Notes under the pieces: model-generated
Database searches by the model: none
Told to the model about the DNA's origin: nothing
The model's input: only the letters and a program-made list of their open reading frames with translations
Shown: in pieces, positions 53,513-63,377 of the stretch
Numbering within the stretch: position 1 is the first letter of the stretch
How the letters are laid out: each line of letters opens with the position of its first letter
Position numbers and translations under genes: made by a program
DNA from: Nitzschia sp. DOCU1
Taxonomy: Eukaryota > Bacillariophyta > Bacillariophyceae > Bacillariales > Bacillariaceae
Direction of reading: 5' to 3'
Assembly: GCA_951394045.1 (NCBI GenBank)
Contig: OX595990.1
Coordinates: 806,001 to 870,000, forward strand
DNA length: 64,000 nucleotides

Positions 53513-54410
53513 GGCTCATAAAACCTCGACCAAAACAAAGGATACTCCTCTTTGGAATGCTGCAAGATCAATTTGCGTTCAAATCGTGCTTGAGATGGTA
53601 TCTCTGCTGATGTCCCGGCTGTGATGAGGTCGCTTGGCTGGAGGTTCTTTCATCCCCCGATAAAAAAGGCCGAAGGATAAGTAAGAAGTTCTTCGGTCAT
53701 TGTCATCACCCATGTAACTTGAATCATCTATGGCTAAATTTCTCAATAGAGGGAGTTCGCTCAGTCGTTCGAGACCAAACGGTTCCACGTACCTAGTAAG
53801 AATATCTTCAGCAAGTGACTCATAAATATGTACATACATATATGGATGCCCCATCGCGACAACATGACTTTCGGATACGGTGCTACTACCGACTACCTCG
53901 CTACTTCTAGAAAAGAACTTCTTGTTACTAAGTAGTACTATGATGGCGATGTATCTACATTCAGAACGCAAAGAACAAGACAATCACCTTTCGATCGAGC
54001 ATCGACCGGGAACGAGTCGGCAAAGAATAGTATATTGGAATGGTTGATTTGGTCATGACGTTTTTCCGGACAGCTCAAACTAATATTACCATGATTCTGC
54101 GAAACCAATGAGAATTGCTGCTTTGACATACGTTTTCCAATAGTATAGTGCGCGATATGGGGTATTCCCCTCACTTGAAACTCACAATCCCCGTCGGCAG
54201 CAGACTGCTAGGCTAAGAAAGATAATGGCGTCCTTCATTCTCATGAGGCGAGCCAATATATCAAGTGCCCAAAGTACAGTACGTCCTTCTTCCGTAAGCA
54301 GCACCAACGAAGAAACCCGATGCGTGCTGACAGCTTTCTTGCTGCCACCAAGAACTATTTCGCCTTTTCTGAAAGGTAGTTCTTCACCAAAACGGCGTCC
54401 TCACCAGTAC
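53513..54410. other. Intergenic
   Basis: A minus-strand frame 53579-53983 (with GHPYMYVHIYESLAEDILTR) has an internal ATG and might be a small gene, but has no known motif. Nothing else supported. Confidence 0.3.
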
Positions 54411-55475
54411 CTAGCGATACTTCTTCTTTTGACCACAAGTCGCATTCAACGCTGCCAGATCTTTGTCCAGGGCATTCAGAATGTCCTTGTCGCGTACAAC
54501 ATGCCAGTTCCGGAGCGGTTTGTGCCAAAAGGGAGTGTAAACCACAATACCTTTCGTCACTAGCGATGGAATAAGTCCAAAACTGCTTCGGGACAAAATG
54601 ACGACATCGGCCACCACAATAGTTTGCCAAACTTCGCTTGTTGGATGACCTATATGAAGTTCGTAGCCTCGCTCCTCGAATTCCGACAATGATTCATAGG
54701 ATGATTCTTGAGAGAAAATTGCAACTCGGGCGCCTGGTTGCATGTACTTGTCAATCAATCGCTGATAGTGGCTGTTTGGTAAATATCGAGAAAAGCCGTC
54801 ACGAGTTCTAAGGCAAGGTTCGACGTTGCCTCGTTTGATGTGTACTGCAATGGTGAATTTGTCCGGTTCTTTGGGTGGATACTGTACACGTGACCTTAAG
54901 AAATCAACATATTCTGGAATCCAAATCCTCGTGTCATCCTTGACATACTTGTCACTGGGAATCATGCTGGAGCGATAGTTGTCTTCTCTCTTATAATCGC
55001 CAGGGCACGCAAAGGGGAGCTCTTCTTTCAACCCGATCGATGTCAACAACTCTTCGTGCTCTTTATACTCGGATGACCCACAGGCGCCGCCGTAGGCAGC
55101 GCCGCGATGCCATGCGTATGCATGGCACAATAGCTGATCATGAATGACCCGTCCAGACTGGCCACGAGAATGGGCGGGAGCATGATGGAAGATTCTTGTG
55201 GTCATGCCCTGCGACGACTTGCGCTTGTTCTTCGATGTTGTGGTATTCATCCCTGCAGCGGCGTCGACCACAGAATCAATCTCGGAACCACGTGGTTTCA
55301 TCTCAAGGTCCTCCAACTTCGACCCAGACCCCGTTTCAAGACCTCCAGTATACTCGTATTCGGGGGGCGACAGAATGGTGTTCATTAGTACCACCAACAA
55401 TAAGAGGGCGACCACAAGGAAGACAGTCGATTGACTCCGCCGAGCGTTTGACGATGGCCTGGTCACCACCGCCAT
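54411..55475 (-). CDS. Fucosyltransferase-like type II membrane protein, copy 1
   Basis: ATG 55475 gives 354 residues; the frame is open further up without a usable ATG. Cytosolic MAVVTRPSSNARRSQS is followed by a single anchor (TVFLVVALLLLVVLMNTIL), a stem and a lumenal catalytic domain. Shared motifs with the two genes downstream: HAYAWHRGAAYGGAC, DDTRIWIPEYVDFL, YLPNSHYQRLI, VVADVVILSRSSFGLIPS and VVYTPFWHKPL. The position of the HxRRGD motif of fucosyltransferase-type GT-B enzymes reads HIKRGN, with Lys and Asn for Arg and Asp. Copies 2 and 3 keep RRGD, so this copy may be altered in catalysis. Golgi location is inferred from the topology. Confidence 0.75.
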   Translation of the reverse strand: MAVVTRPSSNARRSQSTVFLVVALLLLVVLMNTILSPPEYEYTGGLETGSGSKLEDLEMKPRGSEIDSVVDAAAGMNTTTSKNKRKSSQGMTTRIFHHAPAHSRGQSGRVIHDQLLCHAYAWHRGAAYGGACGSSEYKEHEELLTSIGLKEELPFACPGDYKREDNYRSSMIPSDKYVKDDTRIWIPEYVDFLRSRVQYPPKEPDKFTIAVHIKRGNVEPCLRTRDGFSRYLPNSHYQRLIDKYMQPGARVAIFSQESSYESLSEFEERGYELHIGHPTSEVWQTIVVADVVILSRSSFGLIPSLVTKGIVVYTPFWHKPLRNWHVVRDKDILNALDKDLAALNATCGQKKKYR

Positions 55476-56284
55476 CGCTGCTGACTTTTCTTGATTATCC
55501 CGTGGTTCAGATGGAGGTGTGACCCAACTAGATTTTTGGTTTGTGTTTTGTATTGTGACGAGAGCAAGAACTCTCTTCGTTTCATGGGTGGTGGCAAAAA
55601 CCAAGAGATCCCGAAAAGCGGGGCGCTGCTTTTGACCCGAAGTTGCCGCCACATAAAAGCCCCACGACGCGCGGCACCCATACATATATGTTTGTAGATT
55701 TATCCGTGGTAGCACGATTGACTAGAGTACCGGTAGCTTCTAGAGTTGGGTACTACACCGTTATCCCTTTCAGACATAGCATTCGAAGATGATGAGATGA
55801 TTCAGCCAAGAAATATCGGTTGGTGACTATCCGCAGCTGATAGAAATCTGCTACCTGCAAAGGGCCCGACTCGTCCTCCGCCCTCCACACCACCACGAGA
55901 GTTGCTCTTTCCACACATGCACGCCAAGAATTTTAACAGTAGTGACTACCGGTAGTGGAATGAAAGAATGTGTGCAATTTCGGGTGTTCGACGTCCACTT
56001 CCACGCCATGAACCTTGAAAGACTCCCTCACCATCACGAGATCCTTGACCTATTGTCTTGCGGCACTTCTATGAATATTTTTATGCCTACAGCTCAAGTG
56101 TCTCATGCTATATTATTCTGAACCCCGCGATAGTTCCTATGACAACACCGTACACTGATGCAGGGGCATTGTGGTGAATTTAAGCGTACAGAGTACCAAA
56201 AAGTCCGTTTATACTGCTTTTGCTGCGTTACTATTGCGCCATCCCTCTAGCCGTCACCCAGACAATCCAAGTCAGCTTCGCTTG
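55476..56284. other. Intergenic between fucosyltransferase-like copies 1 and 2
   Basis: CTACCGGTAG at 55946-55955, plus a one-mismatch copy (GTACCGGTAG) near 55728. No frame supported. Confidence 0.4.
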
Positions 56285-57439
56285 CTAGCAGAGCTGCCTT
56301 AGCCGCTCCATTTCAGCATTTGTTTCGTCCATAATTTCCTTCGGGACACGATCCCATCCTCTGATGGGTAGATGCCAAAAAGGTGTGTAAACGACCTGCC
56401 CCATGGCGCAAACAGCCGGAATCATTGAGAAGTCACTTCGAGACAAAATTACCACATCAGCCGATATGAACGTCCGCCAAATCGAGGCAAGGTCTTCGTC
56501 AAGATTCACAATGTACCCTTTGTTTCTAAACTCCTGCAGATCTTCAAACGAGTTGGATTCGGTGATGATTTCTACCCGGGCCCCCGGTCTGTAGTACTTT
56601 TCAATCACATTAATGAAGTGTTTGTTGGGAAGGTATCGGTCGTACCCCTTGTTTTGTGGACGGCATGGCGTCACATCTCCCCGACGAACATGGGCGACAA
56701 TTACGAACTCGTTTTCATTCTTCGGCGGGTACTTGACAAGACTTTTCAAGTACGCAACGTAGGCAGGGGTCCAAATCCGAGTATCGTCGTGGTGATACTT
56801 TTCCTTTTGAATAGTCTTTTTCGTCATATTTGGGTCGTGGTCGTCCTTCATGCAGGCGAATGGAAGGGCTTCCGCCAGTCCAAGCGCCTCCAAGAGCGCA
56901 GCGTGTCGAGCAACGCTTACACCCTCGGGAACACAACACCCACCGTAGTGAGCGTTCGCGTGGAAAGCATGAGCATGGGCCATGAGCATATCTTCGATAA
57001 CGACTCCTGACTTGCCTTTTGTATACTTATGATACATCTTGACATTGTCAAATTTATATTCTTCCATCGGCTCCACATGAACGACTTCGTGTTCTTCATT
57101 CCTGCCACCATCAGGAACTAGATCCTGTTGCAATTTCACTTCCTCCTTGCCCGAAGATTCCACAATAATGTCGTCTGGCTTGTCCGCGACTGGATTTTCT
57201 TTCGCTTTCGAATGCTCGTGGGACTTCTCGGCGTTGTTGGGGTTTCGCAGCTTATGGGCGCCACCAGATGTATCGCCCACAGAGAGCTTGTCCTCGGACC
57301 CCGAAGAGAAAAGGGTGAATAAAATGAAAAGCAGAACCAATGCGGCTCCTCCCAAGACCATGGGGTTTTGAAGGGGCGAAGACCCCCCTGCCGGCCCTTT
57401 GCGGTAGGGGTTGACACTTTTCTTGCTTATTGCAGCCAT
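56285..57439 (-). CDS. Fucosyltransferase-like type II membrane protein, copy 2
   Basis: ATG 57439, 384 residues. A basic head (KKSVNPYRKG), anchor (VLGGAALVLLFILFTLF), and a long acidic/His stem precede the catalytic domain. Motifs: DMLMAHAHAFHANAHYGGCC, DDTRIWTPAYVAYL, FVIVAHVRRGDVTPC (the HxRRGD nucleotide-sugar site of GT11/GT23/GT65-type fucosyltransferases), RYLPNKHF, ADVVILSRSDFSMIP and VVYTPFWHLPI. The His/Tyr-Gly-Gly block after the anchor is shared by all three copies and may be lineage-specific. The acceptor substrate cannot be read from the sequence. Confidence 0.8.
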   Translation of the reverse strand: MAAISKKSVNPYRKGPAGGSSPLQNPMVLGGAALVLLFILFTLFSSGSEDKLSVGDTSGGAHKLRNPNNAEKSHEHSKAKENPVADKPDDIIVESSGKEEVKLQQDLVPDGGRNEEHEVVHVEPMEEYKFDNVKMYHKYTKGKSGVVIEDMLMAHAHAFHANAHYGGCCVPEGVSVARHAALLEALGLAEALPFACMKDDHDPNMTKKTIQKEKYHHDDTRIWTPAYVAYLKSLVKYPPKNENEFVIVAHVRRGDVTPCRPQNKGYDRYLPNKHFINVIEKYYRPGARVEIITESNSFEDLQEFRNKGYIVNLDEDLASIWRTFISADVVILSRSDFSMIPAVCAMGQVVYTPFWHLPIRGWDRVPKEIMDETNAEMERLRQLC

Positions 57440-57822
57440 GGTGCGACGCTACTCTATGCCGCTTGGTACAATCAACAGAGGATTTGGCGAGAGATGATTC
57501 AACTCTTGCTTTCTTGCGTCGAGTTTGTAACTGGCAGGTGAAAGGCGATATGCAGAGGAGAGAGGTCTACCTGATGTGTCCCTTTGAGAAATGAAGGGTC
57601 ATCGTCGAAGAGGGAGGAGCGACGATGTTTTCCCGCCAAGGTATCTCATCGACCGATAGTCATTTTGGTCATTCCTTCGGCTAAAATTCCGAATCAAATC
57701 GACATCCTCGACTAAACCTTTAAATTCGTTTCGAGTTAGTCGCAGACGCCACGACCAGCCATGTGCCGGTTTGAACCCCACTACATTGCTATCAAAATGC
57801 CAAAAAGAATCCGCCAATCTAG
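57440..57822. other. Intergenic between copies 2 and 3
   Basis: No supported gene; a minus-strand frame runs into copy 3 but in another frame. Confidence 0.35.
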
Positions 57823-58845
57823 CTAGTTTGTATCTTTCTTGTTTGGGCAGGTTGCTTTGAGCCGTCGAAACTCCGTCAGCGTTTCGTTCATGAACTCTTC
57901 TTCGACAACATCCCAATGTGGTAGAGGCTCGTGCCAAAAGGGGGTAAAAACAACCTTTCCCCTTGTCATAATGGCTGGTACCAGAGAGAAGCTACTTCGG
58001 GACAAGATAACGACATCGCTTATCACGATTCCTCGCCAGACGTCGCCAATTGATCCATCGAGCACAACATGATAGCCGAGGTCCGAAAAGGCATCGAAGC
58101 TTTCGAATGATTCGGACTCCGAGTAGACAACCACGTCACTGAGGTTCTTTGGATTGTATCGTTCAATAAGCCTTAAGAAATGCTGGTTGGGCAAGTAACG
58201 GGGGTATCCTCTGGTACGAGGTCGGCACGGTGAAATATCGCCACGACGCATATGGACTGAGATGAGGGGTCGTGTGGGTTTCGGTGGAAAAACAATGATG
58301 CTCTGCAGATATTCTAGGTAGTCAGCGGTAAATATCCCCGTGTCGTTTTTGATGTAGTCGTCTCGATTTTGCAACGGAGTCGTGTGGTCGTCTGGGCATT
58401 TGAATCGAAGAACTTTGGAAAGACCAACAGCGTCCAGCAATTTCTCGTGATTTGGCTTGTGGCTGTTGAAGACTTGCATGGGCATGTTGCGTGCGCATGC
58501 TCCCCCATATGTGAAGCCATTGTGAAATGCGTACGCATGACACATGAGCATGTCTTGAATGGTGGCCCCTGAACGATCTGTCCTCGCCCTGGACCAGATA
58601 ACCCGACGATCTGTGGATTCTTTCTCGACCCTTTTGGATGCCGCCCCGACTGTCGTGTTGATCCCGGTAGCTTGAGGAGCCACAAAATATATCTTTTCAT
58701 CTTGACTCAAGACCATCAACGAGGAACCATCGCCAAAAAAGGCAACATGCAAAAAAACGCCACCGCCAACTACGAGTGCCACGAGCAACTTGCGCCAGGT
58801 TACAGAGCAGAGCCCAGGAGACCTGCGGCTGCGGGAGACTTTCAT
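57823..58845 (-). CDS. Fucosyltransferase-like type II membrane protein, copy 3
   Basis: ATG 58845, 340 residues. Basic head (MKVSRSRRS), anchor (KLLVALVVGGGVFLHVAFF), short stem, then DMLMCHAYAFHNGFTYGGAC, NDTGIFTADYLEYL, ISVHMRRGDISPC, RYLPNQHFLRLIERY, SDVVILSRSSFSLVPA and VVFTPFWHEPL. The RRGD motif is intact. The three copies face the same way, with gaps of 0.4-0.8 kb, so they form a tandem family by local duplication; pairwise divergence outside the motifs is large, so the duplications are old. Confidence 0.8.
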   Translation of the reverse strand: MKVSRSRRSPGLCSVTWRKLLVALVVGGGVFLHVAFFGDGSSLMVLSQDEKIYFVAPQATGINTTVGAASKRVEKESTDRRVIWSRARTDRSGATIQDMLMCHAYAFHNGFTYGGACARNMPMQVFNSHKPNHEKLLDAVGLSKVLRFKCPDDHTTPLQNRDDYIKNDTGIFTADYLEYLQSIIVFPPKPTRPLISVHMRRGDISPCRPRTRGYPRYLPNQHFLRLIERYNPKNLSDVVVYSESESFESFDAFSDLGYHVVLDGSIGDVWRGIVISDVVILSRSSFSLVPAIMTRGKVVFTPFWHEPLPHWDVVEEEFMNETLTEFRRLKATCPNKKDTN

Positions 58846-59279
58846 CGTCTTCCAATATCAACTATCGAAGCACCATGTGAAGACTATGCATCGTCAACGA
58901 TGGCCTTAACCCGCTCTACAAGAACAACAAACGCATCCAAATGATGGTGTAACATGTTCAAAGTAGAGAGAAAGATGAGGGTCTCACCGCCACTTTGAGC
59001 GCGCTGGGTCGTCGTCGGGAGACACCTTTCGAGCTCCAATCGTCAGCGCGAGCTCCTCCGTTCGCTAACGTCATTCATCAAAACCGTTGGCTTATTTTGC
59101 GCGCGAAGCGAAATAAATCGATCCCAACCAATATCCAACCAATCGCCGTGTAGATTGACGTTTGGCGATGAGACACCCATTTCCCATCACATCATCTTCT
59201 ACTTTTTGCATGCCATCACCACTTTTGTTCTTTCGATTGTATAATCATAGAAGGCGCTATCCCAATTTTCACAACTACA
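58846..59279. promoter_or_regulatory. Divergent promoter of copy 3 and the SET gene
   Basis: Includes GCGCGAAGCGAAATAAAT near 59100. An ATG at 59169 in another frame is likely not used. No other feature. Confidence 0.35.
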
Positions 59280-60773
59280 ATGTCCCCTGTTGCACTTCGG
59301 ACGGCGCTCCTGTGGTGTTTATGGCATGGGACCCTCTCATTTCTGCCTCCGACATCCAAGCAATGTGCGTCGTCAAAGATTTCTTCGTTCCTTCTGCAAG
59401 ATAGGAACCCTGCTACGCTGCAGGCCACGACGGTGAATACTTTCTCTGGATCAATCGACGAGTTACAAAAAGATGAAGACCGTCTTGACTCCATGGAGTC
59501 TCTCCTACAATGGGCAGTCGATTTGGGGGTCACGTTTAATGGGACAGAATTCGTCGCCGACGAAAAAGGGGATTGGGGTGTGATACTTGTAGAACCAAAA
59601 CATCAAGGTGATGCTATCCTCACGGTGCCCTCGGAGTTGATTCTATCTACGAAGGACTTTCAGGGCACCCGACTTCACGAGTGGATGACCAAGCGCCTTC
59701 CGGATACCTACTACTTGCCGGAATGCCTTTTGGTACTTCGTCTATTGGAAGAGATGTCCATTGGTGAAGAGTCAACATGGCAACCGTGGTTAAAATCTTT
59801 GCCGCACGAGTTTTCCATAGGACTATTCCTTGACTCTTTTGAGAAGTCTCATGTTGCACGTATGGCGCCCAAGTTCTTAGAGCAACATGAGAAGCAGTGG
59901 CAAACATGTAGCTGGCTCATCACGAAGGTCGTCCAGGAATCCGACGATATTTCGTCGCCGATGTTCAAAGACTGGTTGGTTTCCCAGCCCAACCTGGCAA
60001 AAATTGTTCGCTGGGCATTTTCTATCGTATTGACGCGAAGCTGGAGGACACCGGATGGATTGCAAGCGCAATTGGTGCCCATCGGTGACATGTTTAATCA
60101 CGATTCGAGATTGGCCAACGTGCGACCCAGCTTTCGGCAAAATGAAAACGGCGCTCTCCAACTTTGCGTGACGGAAGACACTGACTGCTCCTATGATGAA
60201 CCTGTCGGTATTTACTTGTCGTACGGTCTTTGTCATGTCCCCGAAAGATTCTTGGTGAACTTTGGCTTTTGCGACACATCTTCTCCCGTGATCGATGCAC
60301 ACATGGACCGCTATCTTCAGCGGAACCGACTTCCTCCAATTACTGACGAGAAGTTTTGGCCGCCGTTTGACCCGTCTACCTTAGTGGTGTCCACTGATAA
60401 TGGAGTTATCTCGGAGGATCTGGAGTTTCTTGTGCTTCTCAAAATCTTGAGAGAGCGAGACCCCACGCAGATTCCTCGGATCCAAAAGGCCTACGATACG
60501 ATGGATGAAGCAGCTTTAAATGGATTTGTGGAGAGCTTGTTTGAAAAGTGGGATTTTCACGTCACTTTGGAACTCAAAGAACACTTTGAAGACCTATTGA
60601 CCAACGTGTTCCCTGAGATGGCGTTCAACGAACGAGAGCATGTGAGCCACCCTCGCCTGGCAATGATTGATAACTACAATGCATTCATGAGAAAGACGTT
60701 CACGAAGACGCAGAAATACTTGAATCTCCTTTTGGCCGATCAAACGTCGAACGCAGTTGTGGAACGGAAGTAA
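59280..60773 (+). CDS. SET-domain protein methyltransferase (RuBisCO LSMT-like), plastid-targeted
   Basis: ATG 59280, 497 residues, single exon. A hydrophobic leader MSPVALRTALLWCLWHGTLSFLPPTSK has an S-F junction after the signal peptide, a variant of the diatom plastid-import site. The SET domain is split, as in LSMT: LLQWAVDLGVTFNGTEFV, WGVILVEPKHQGDAILTVP, LVPIGDMFNHDS (the NH motif that binds SAM), and YLSYGLCHVPERFLVNFGF (the catalytic-Tyr segment). The C-terminal helical domain (residues 340-497) is the substrate-binding region. LSMT relatives methylate RuBisCO large subunit or fructose-bisphosphate aldolase; the substrate here is not known. Confidence 0.85.
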   Translation: MSPVALRTALLWCLWHGTLSFLPPTSKQCASSKISSFLLQDRNPATLQATTVNTFSGSIDELQKDEDRLDSMESLLQWAVDLGVTFNGTEFVADEKGDWGVILVEPKHQGDAILTVPSELILSTKDFQGTRLHEWMTKRLPDTYYLPECLLVLRLLEEMSIGEESTWQPWLKSLPHEFSIGLFLDSFEKSHVARMAPKFLEQHEKQWQTCSWLITKVVQESDDISSPMFKDWLVSQPNLAKIVRWAFSIVLTRSWRTPDGLQAQLVPIGDMFNHDSRLANVRPSFRQNENGALQLCVTEDTDCSYDEPVGIYLSYGLCHVPERFLVNFGFCDTSSPVIDAHMDRYLQRNRLPPITDEKFWPPFDPSTLVVSTDNGVISEDLEFLVLLKILRERDPTQIPRIQKAYDTMDEAALNGFVESLFEKWDFHVTLELKEHFEDLLTNVFPEMAFNEREHVSHPRLAMIDNYNAFMRKTFTKTQKYLNLLLADQTSNAVVERK

Positions 60774-61225
60774 CTAGTGTTAGCTTAATTTGTACTACTA
60801 CAAGACGATGTTGTTAGTTGAACCTGGGTTTGCAACTGCGAGGTTGGAAAAGCCGTGGCATATTCCCGTTGAATTTGTTGCAAACTATCATTTCACCGTA
60901 GACAAAGCAATAGAGATTCATTGCGTATCGCATCGCAGGATGCTCTAGCTAGGGTAGAGCGAAAGTTTAGAGTAAAACGATTTCACAGTCATAGCAGTCG
61001 AAGAGGAGGGTCTGTCGTCAACCGTTGGATCTTTGGTCTGGCCTGCGCGCGGTAACCCATTTTGCTACCGTCGGATCGTATTTTCTCGCTTTCTTTTTCT
61101 GCGGCTGTGACCACGGCACTGGAGGCCGAGGACGGTCGGCGTCGACAAAGGCAACTGTTGTGTTTACCATCCGATCGCATCTTGCATTAAAGTCTGAGCT
61201 TCCATTGCTCCTTCACTGCCAGAAA
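60774..61225. other. Intergenic
   Basis: Promoter of the EF-Tu gene presumed; no supported frame. Confidence 0.35.
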
Positions 61226-62663
61226 ATGATGTTGTCTCGATTGGCCACTGGAACTACGACGGCATTTGCCTCGCGATGCAAGAACCAGCGGTTCGTGCTT
61301 AATCTTTCCCGTGGATTTGCGGAGAAGTTTGACCGTACCAAGCCACATGTGAATATTGGGACAATTGGACACGTCGATCACGGAAAGGTAAGTCTGGTGT
61401 GCTGGGATTCCCTCTTCTCGTTCTACTTTGATTTAAGTGCACTTTTCTCACTCTCGGATTCTTCCCGTATCTTTGTCAGACCACTCTGACCCAAGCAATT
61501 ACCAAGGTTCTAAGCGAAAAGGGATGGTCGAAATCGATGAGTTATGAAGATATCGATCGTGCCCCGGAAGAAAAGGCCCGCAAGATTACCATCAATACTA
61601 CTCACATTGAATATGAAACTGCTAATCGTCACTATGGTCACATTGATTGGTGAGTTGTTGCAGGTATACTGTGATTTCTTGTATTTGTGTCCTGTAACTA
61701 ATGTGTTGAGTTTGAAGTCCCGGCCATGCTGATTACGTTAAAAACTTCATTACTGGGGCTGCCCAAATGGATGGAGGCATTCTAGTTGTTGCCGCCACAG
61801 ATGGTCCCATGCCCCAGACAAGAGAACATATTCTGTTGGCCAAGCAAGTAGGAGTGCCCAATTTGGTTGTCTTCATGAACAAAGTCGATCTCGTCGAGGA
61901 TGAAGAACTTTTAGAATTGGTGGAAATGGAAATCCGCGAGTTGTTGAGCCAGTACGACTACGATGGAGACGAAATCCCCATCATTCGAGGATCTGCCTTG
62001 GCCGCCGCGGAGGGTACCAATGACGAGCTAGGAAAGAACGCTGTTCTGGCATTAATGGATGCCGTGGACGCTACCATCCCCGAGCCTGAGCGTCCGCTGG
62101 ATAAGCCATTTTTGATGAGTGTTGAGGATACCTTTTCGATTGCTGGTCGTGGTACTGTAGTAACTGGACGTGTCGAGCAAGGAGTTGTAAATGTGGGCGA
62201 CGATCTCGAGGTCGTTGGATTTGGAATGGACGCGAAGACTACCTGCACGGGCGTGGAAATGTTCCGAAAGCTTTTGGACAAGGGAATGGCCGGTGATAAT
62301 ATTGGTGCCCTGCTTCGTAGTTTGAAACGTGAAGACGTGCGACGAGGACAGCTTCTATGCAAGCCTGGAAGTGTTCAACAAGGGACCAAGTTTGAAGCCG
62401 AGATCTACGCTTTGACAAAGGAAGAAGGTGGCCGTCATAAGCCTTTCATGTCCAACTACCGTCCTCAGTTCTTTTTGCGAACGGCAGATGTCACGGGGGC
62501 TCTGCATTTGAGGCCTGGAACTGAAATGGTGATGCCTGGAGATAACACCACTGTTGACGTTGAACTTATTACCCCGATTGCCTTGCAACCTGGTTTGCGC
62601 TTCAACATGCGAGAGGGTGGAATGACTGTCGGGACTGGAATCATTACGAAGATTGTTGGTTAG
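61226..62663 (+). CDS. TUFM: Mitochondrial elongation factor Tu, three exons
   Basis: Exons 61226-61387, 61480-61649, 61718-62663 give 425 residues. The leader [30 protein letters not shown] is Arg/Ser-rich and lacks acids, a mitochondrial presequence. Then come [20 protein letters not shown] (G1), RARK-type switch region [20 protein letters not shown] (G2), DCPGHADY (G3), [10 protein letters not shown] (G4) and GSALAA (G5), with domains 2 and 3 ending [15 protein letters not shown]-Tu brings aminoacyl-tRNA to the ribosome. Intron 1 follows the Lys of G1 and intron 2 cuts the Cys codon of G3. The presequence, not the plastid motif, and nuclear introns rule out plastid tufA. Confidence 0.95.
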
Positions 62664-62809
62664 ATGCCCAGTTGAGTAGACGGTATAGAGAGTCTTTGGT
62701 AAACTAGCTGGTGGTGCGGGTTAAAAGAAAACAGTCCACTAAATTCAACCTACTCCCTAGACTCGTCCACTTTTTGGACAATCTACTAGATAGTCATTGT
62801 TAAGATTTC

Positions 62810-63377
62810 CTAAGAAGACGCAGCAATACCAATCACACCATAGGCGATTCTAGGACCAGCATTGCCAGTGGTCAAAGAAGTCTCCTGTCCTCCTCGTCCA
62901 GTATCGTCGGTACCAGCGCAAATAACTATTGATCGTCCAATCACCGAATGCGGTCCGAAGATTTTGACCATACTATCCTCCATTTTCACTACTGCGATAC
63001 CCGACTCGTCAGCTTCCACGTTTCCCAGATCGCCGACCATACGAAGTGAGGGATCATCTGTAGGTGCTCCATGCGATTTGCCTTGGATTGCAACATGGAA
63101 CGAAGAAGAAAAACGGGATGAGATCATGCATCAAATAAAGGCAGAGCAAAATGAACTGACACATACCAAAAGGATTGAAGGTAGGCCCACAGGACGTGCC
63201 GCCGTCACTCAAATCACCGTACACGCAAAGTGAAATGCCGTGCTTCTGACCTGGGGTCAAACCACGAATAGTTCCTTCAAAAGTGGTCGGGCCATTTTCA
63301 GTGCTCTGCGTGAGCTTTAGAGCACCAGAGACTCCAGAATTTCCTTCTGCTTGGAAAGTACACACACAAGTTGCCAT
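62810..63377 (-). CDS. Cu/Zn superoxide dismutase fold protein lacking the copper ligands
   Basis: Exons 63377-63167 and 63081-62810 (85-nt intron gtatgt...ccaag) give 160 residues. The family frame is plain: [52 protein letters not shown]-type [18 protein letters not shown] and [17 protein letters not shown]. Against human SOD1, copper ligands His46, His48, His63 and His120 are Ser, Cys, Thr and Cys. Of the zinc ligands (His63, 71, 80, Asp83), His71 and Asp83 remain and His80 is Met. The active-site Arg143 is kept; the Cys57-Cys146 pair is not. It cannot be a normal Cu/Zn-SOD; a structural, chaperone-like or redox-Cys role is possible. Confidence 0.88.

Noticed and set aside
61226..62663. 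Plastid tufA transferred to the nucleus
   Set aside because: The leader is a mitochondrial presequence with no signal peptide or plastid motif; diatom tufA is normally kept in the plastid genome.
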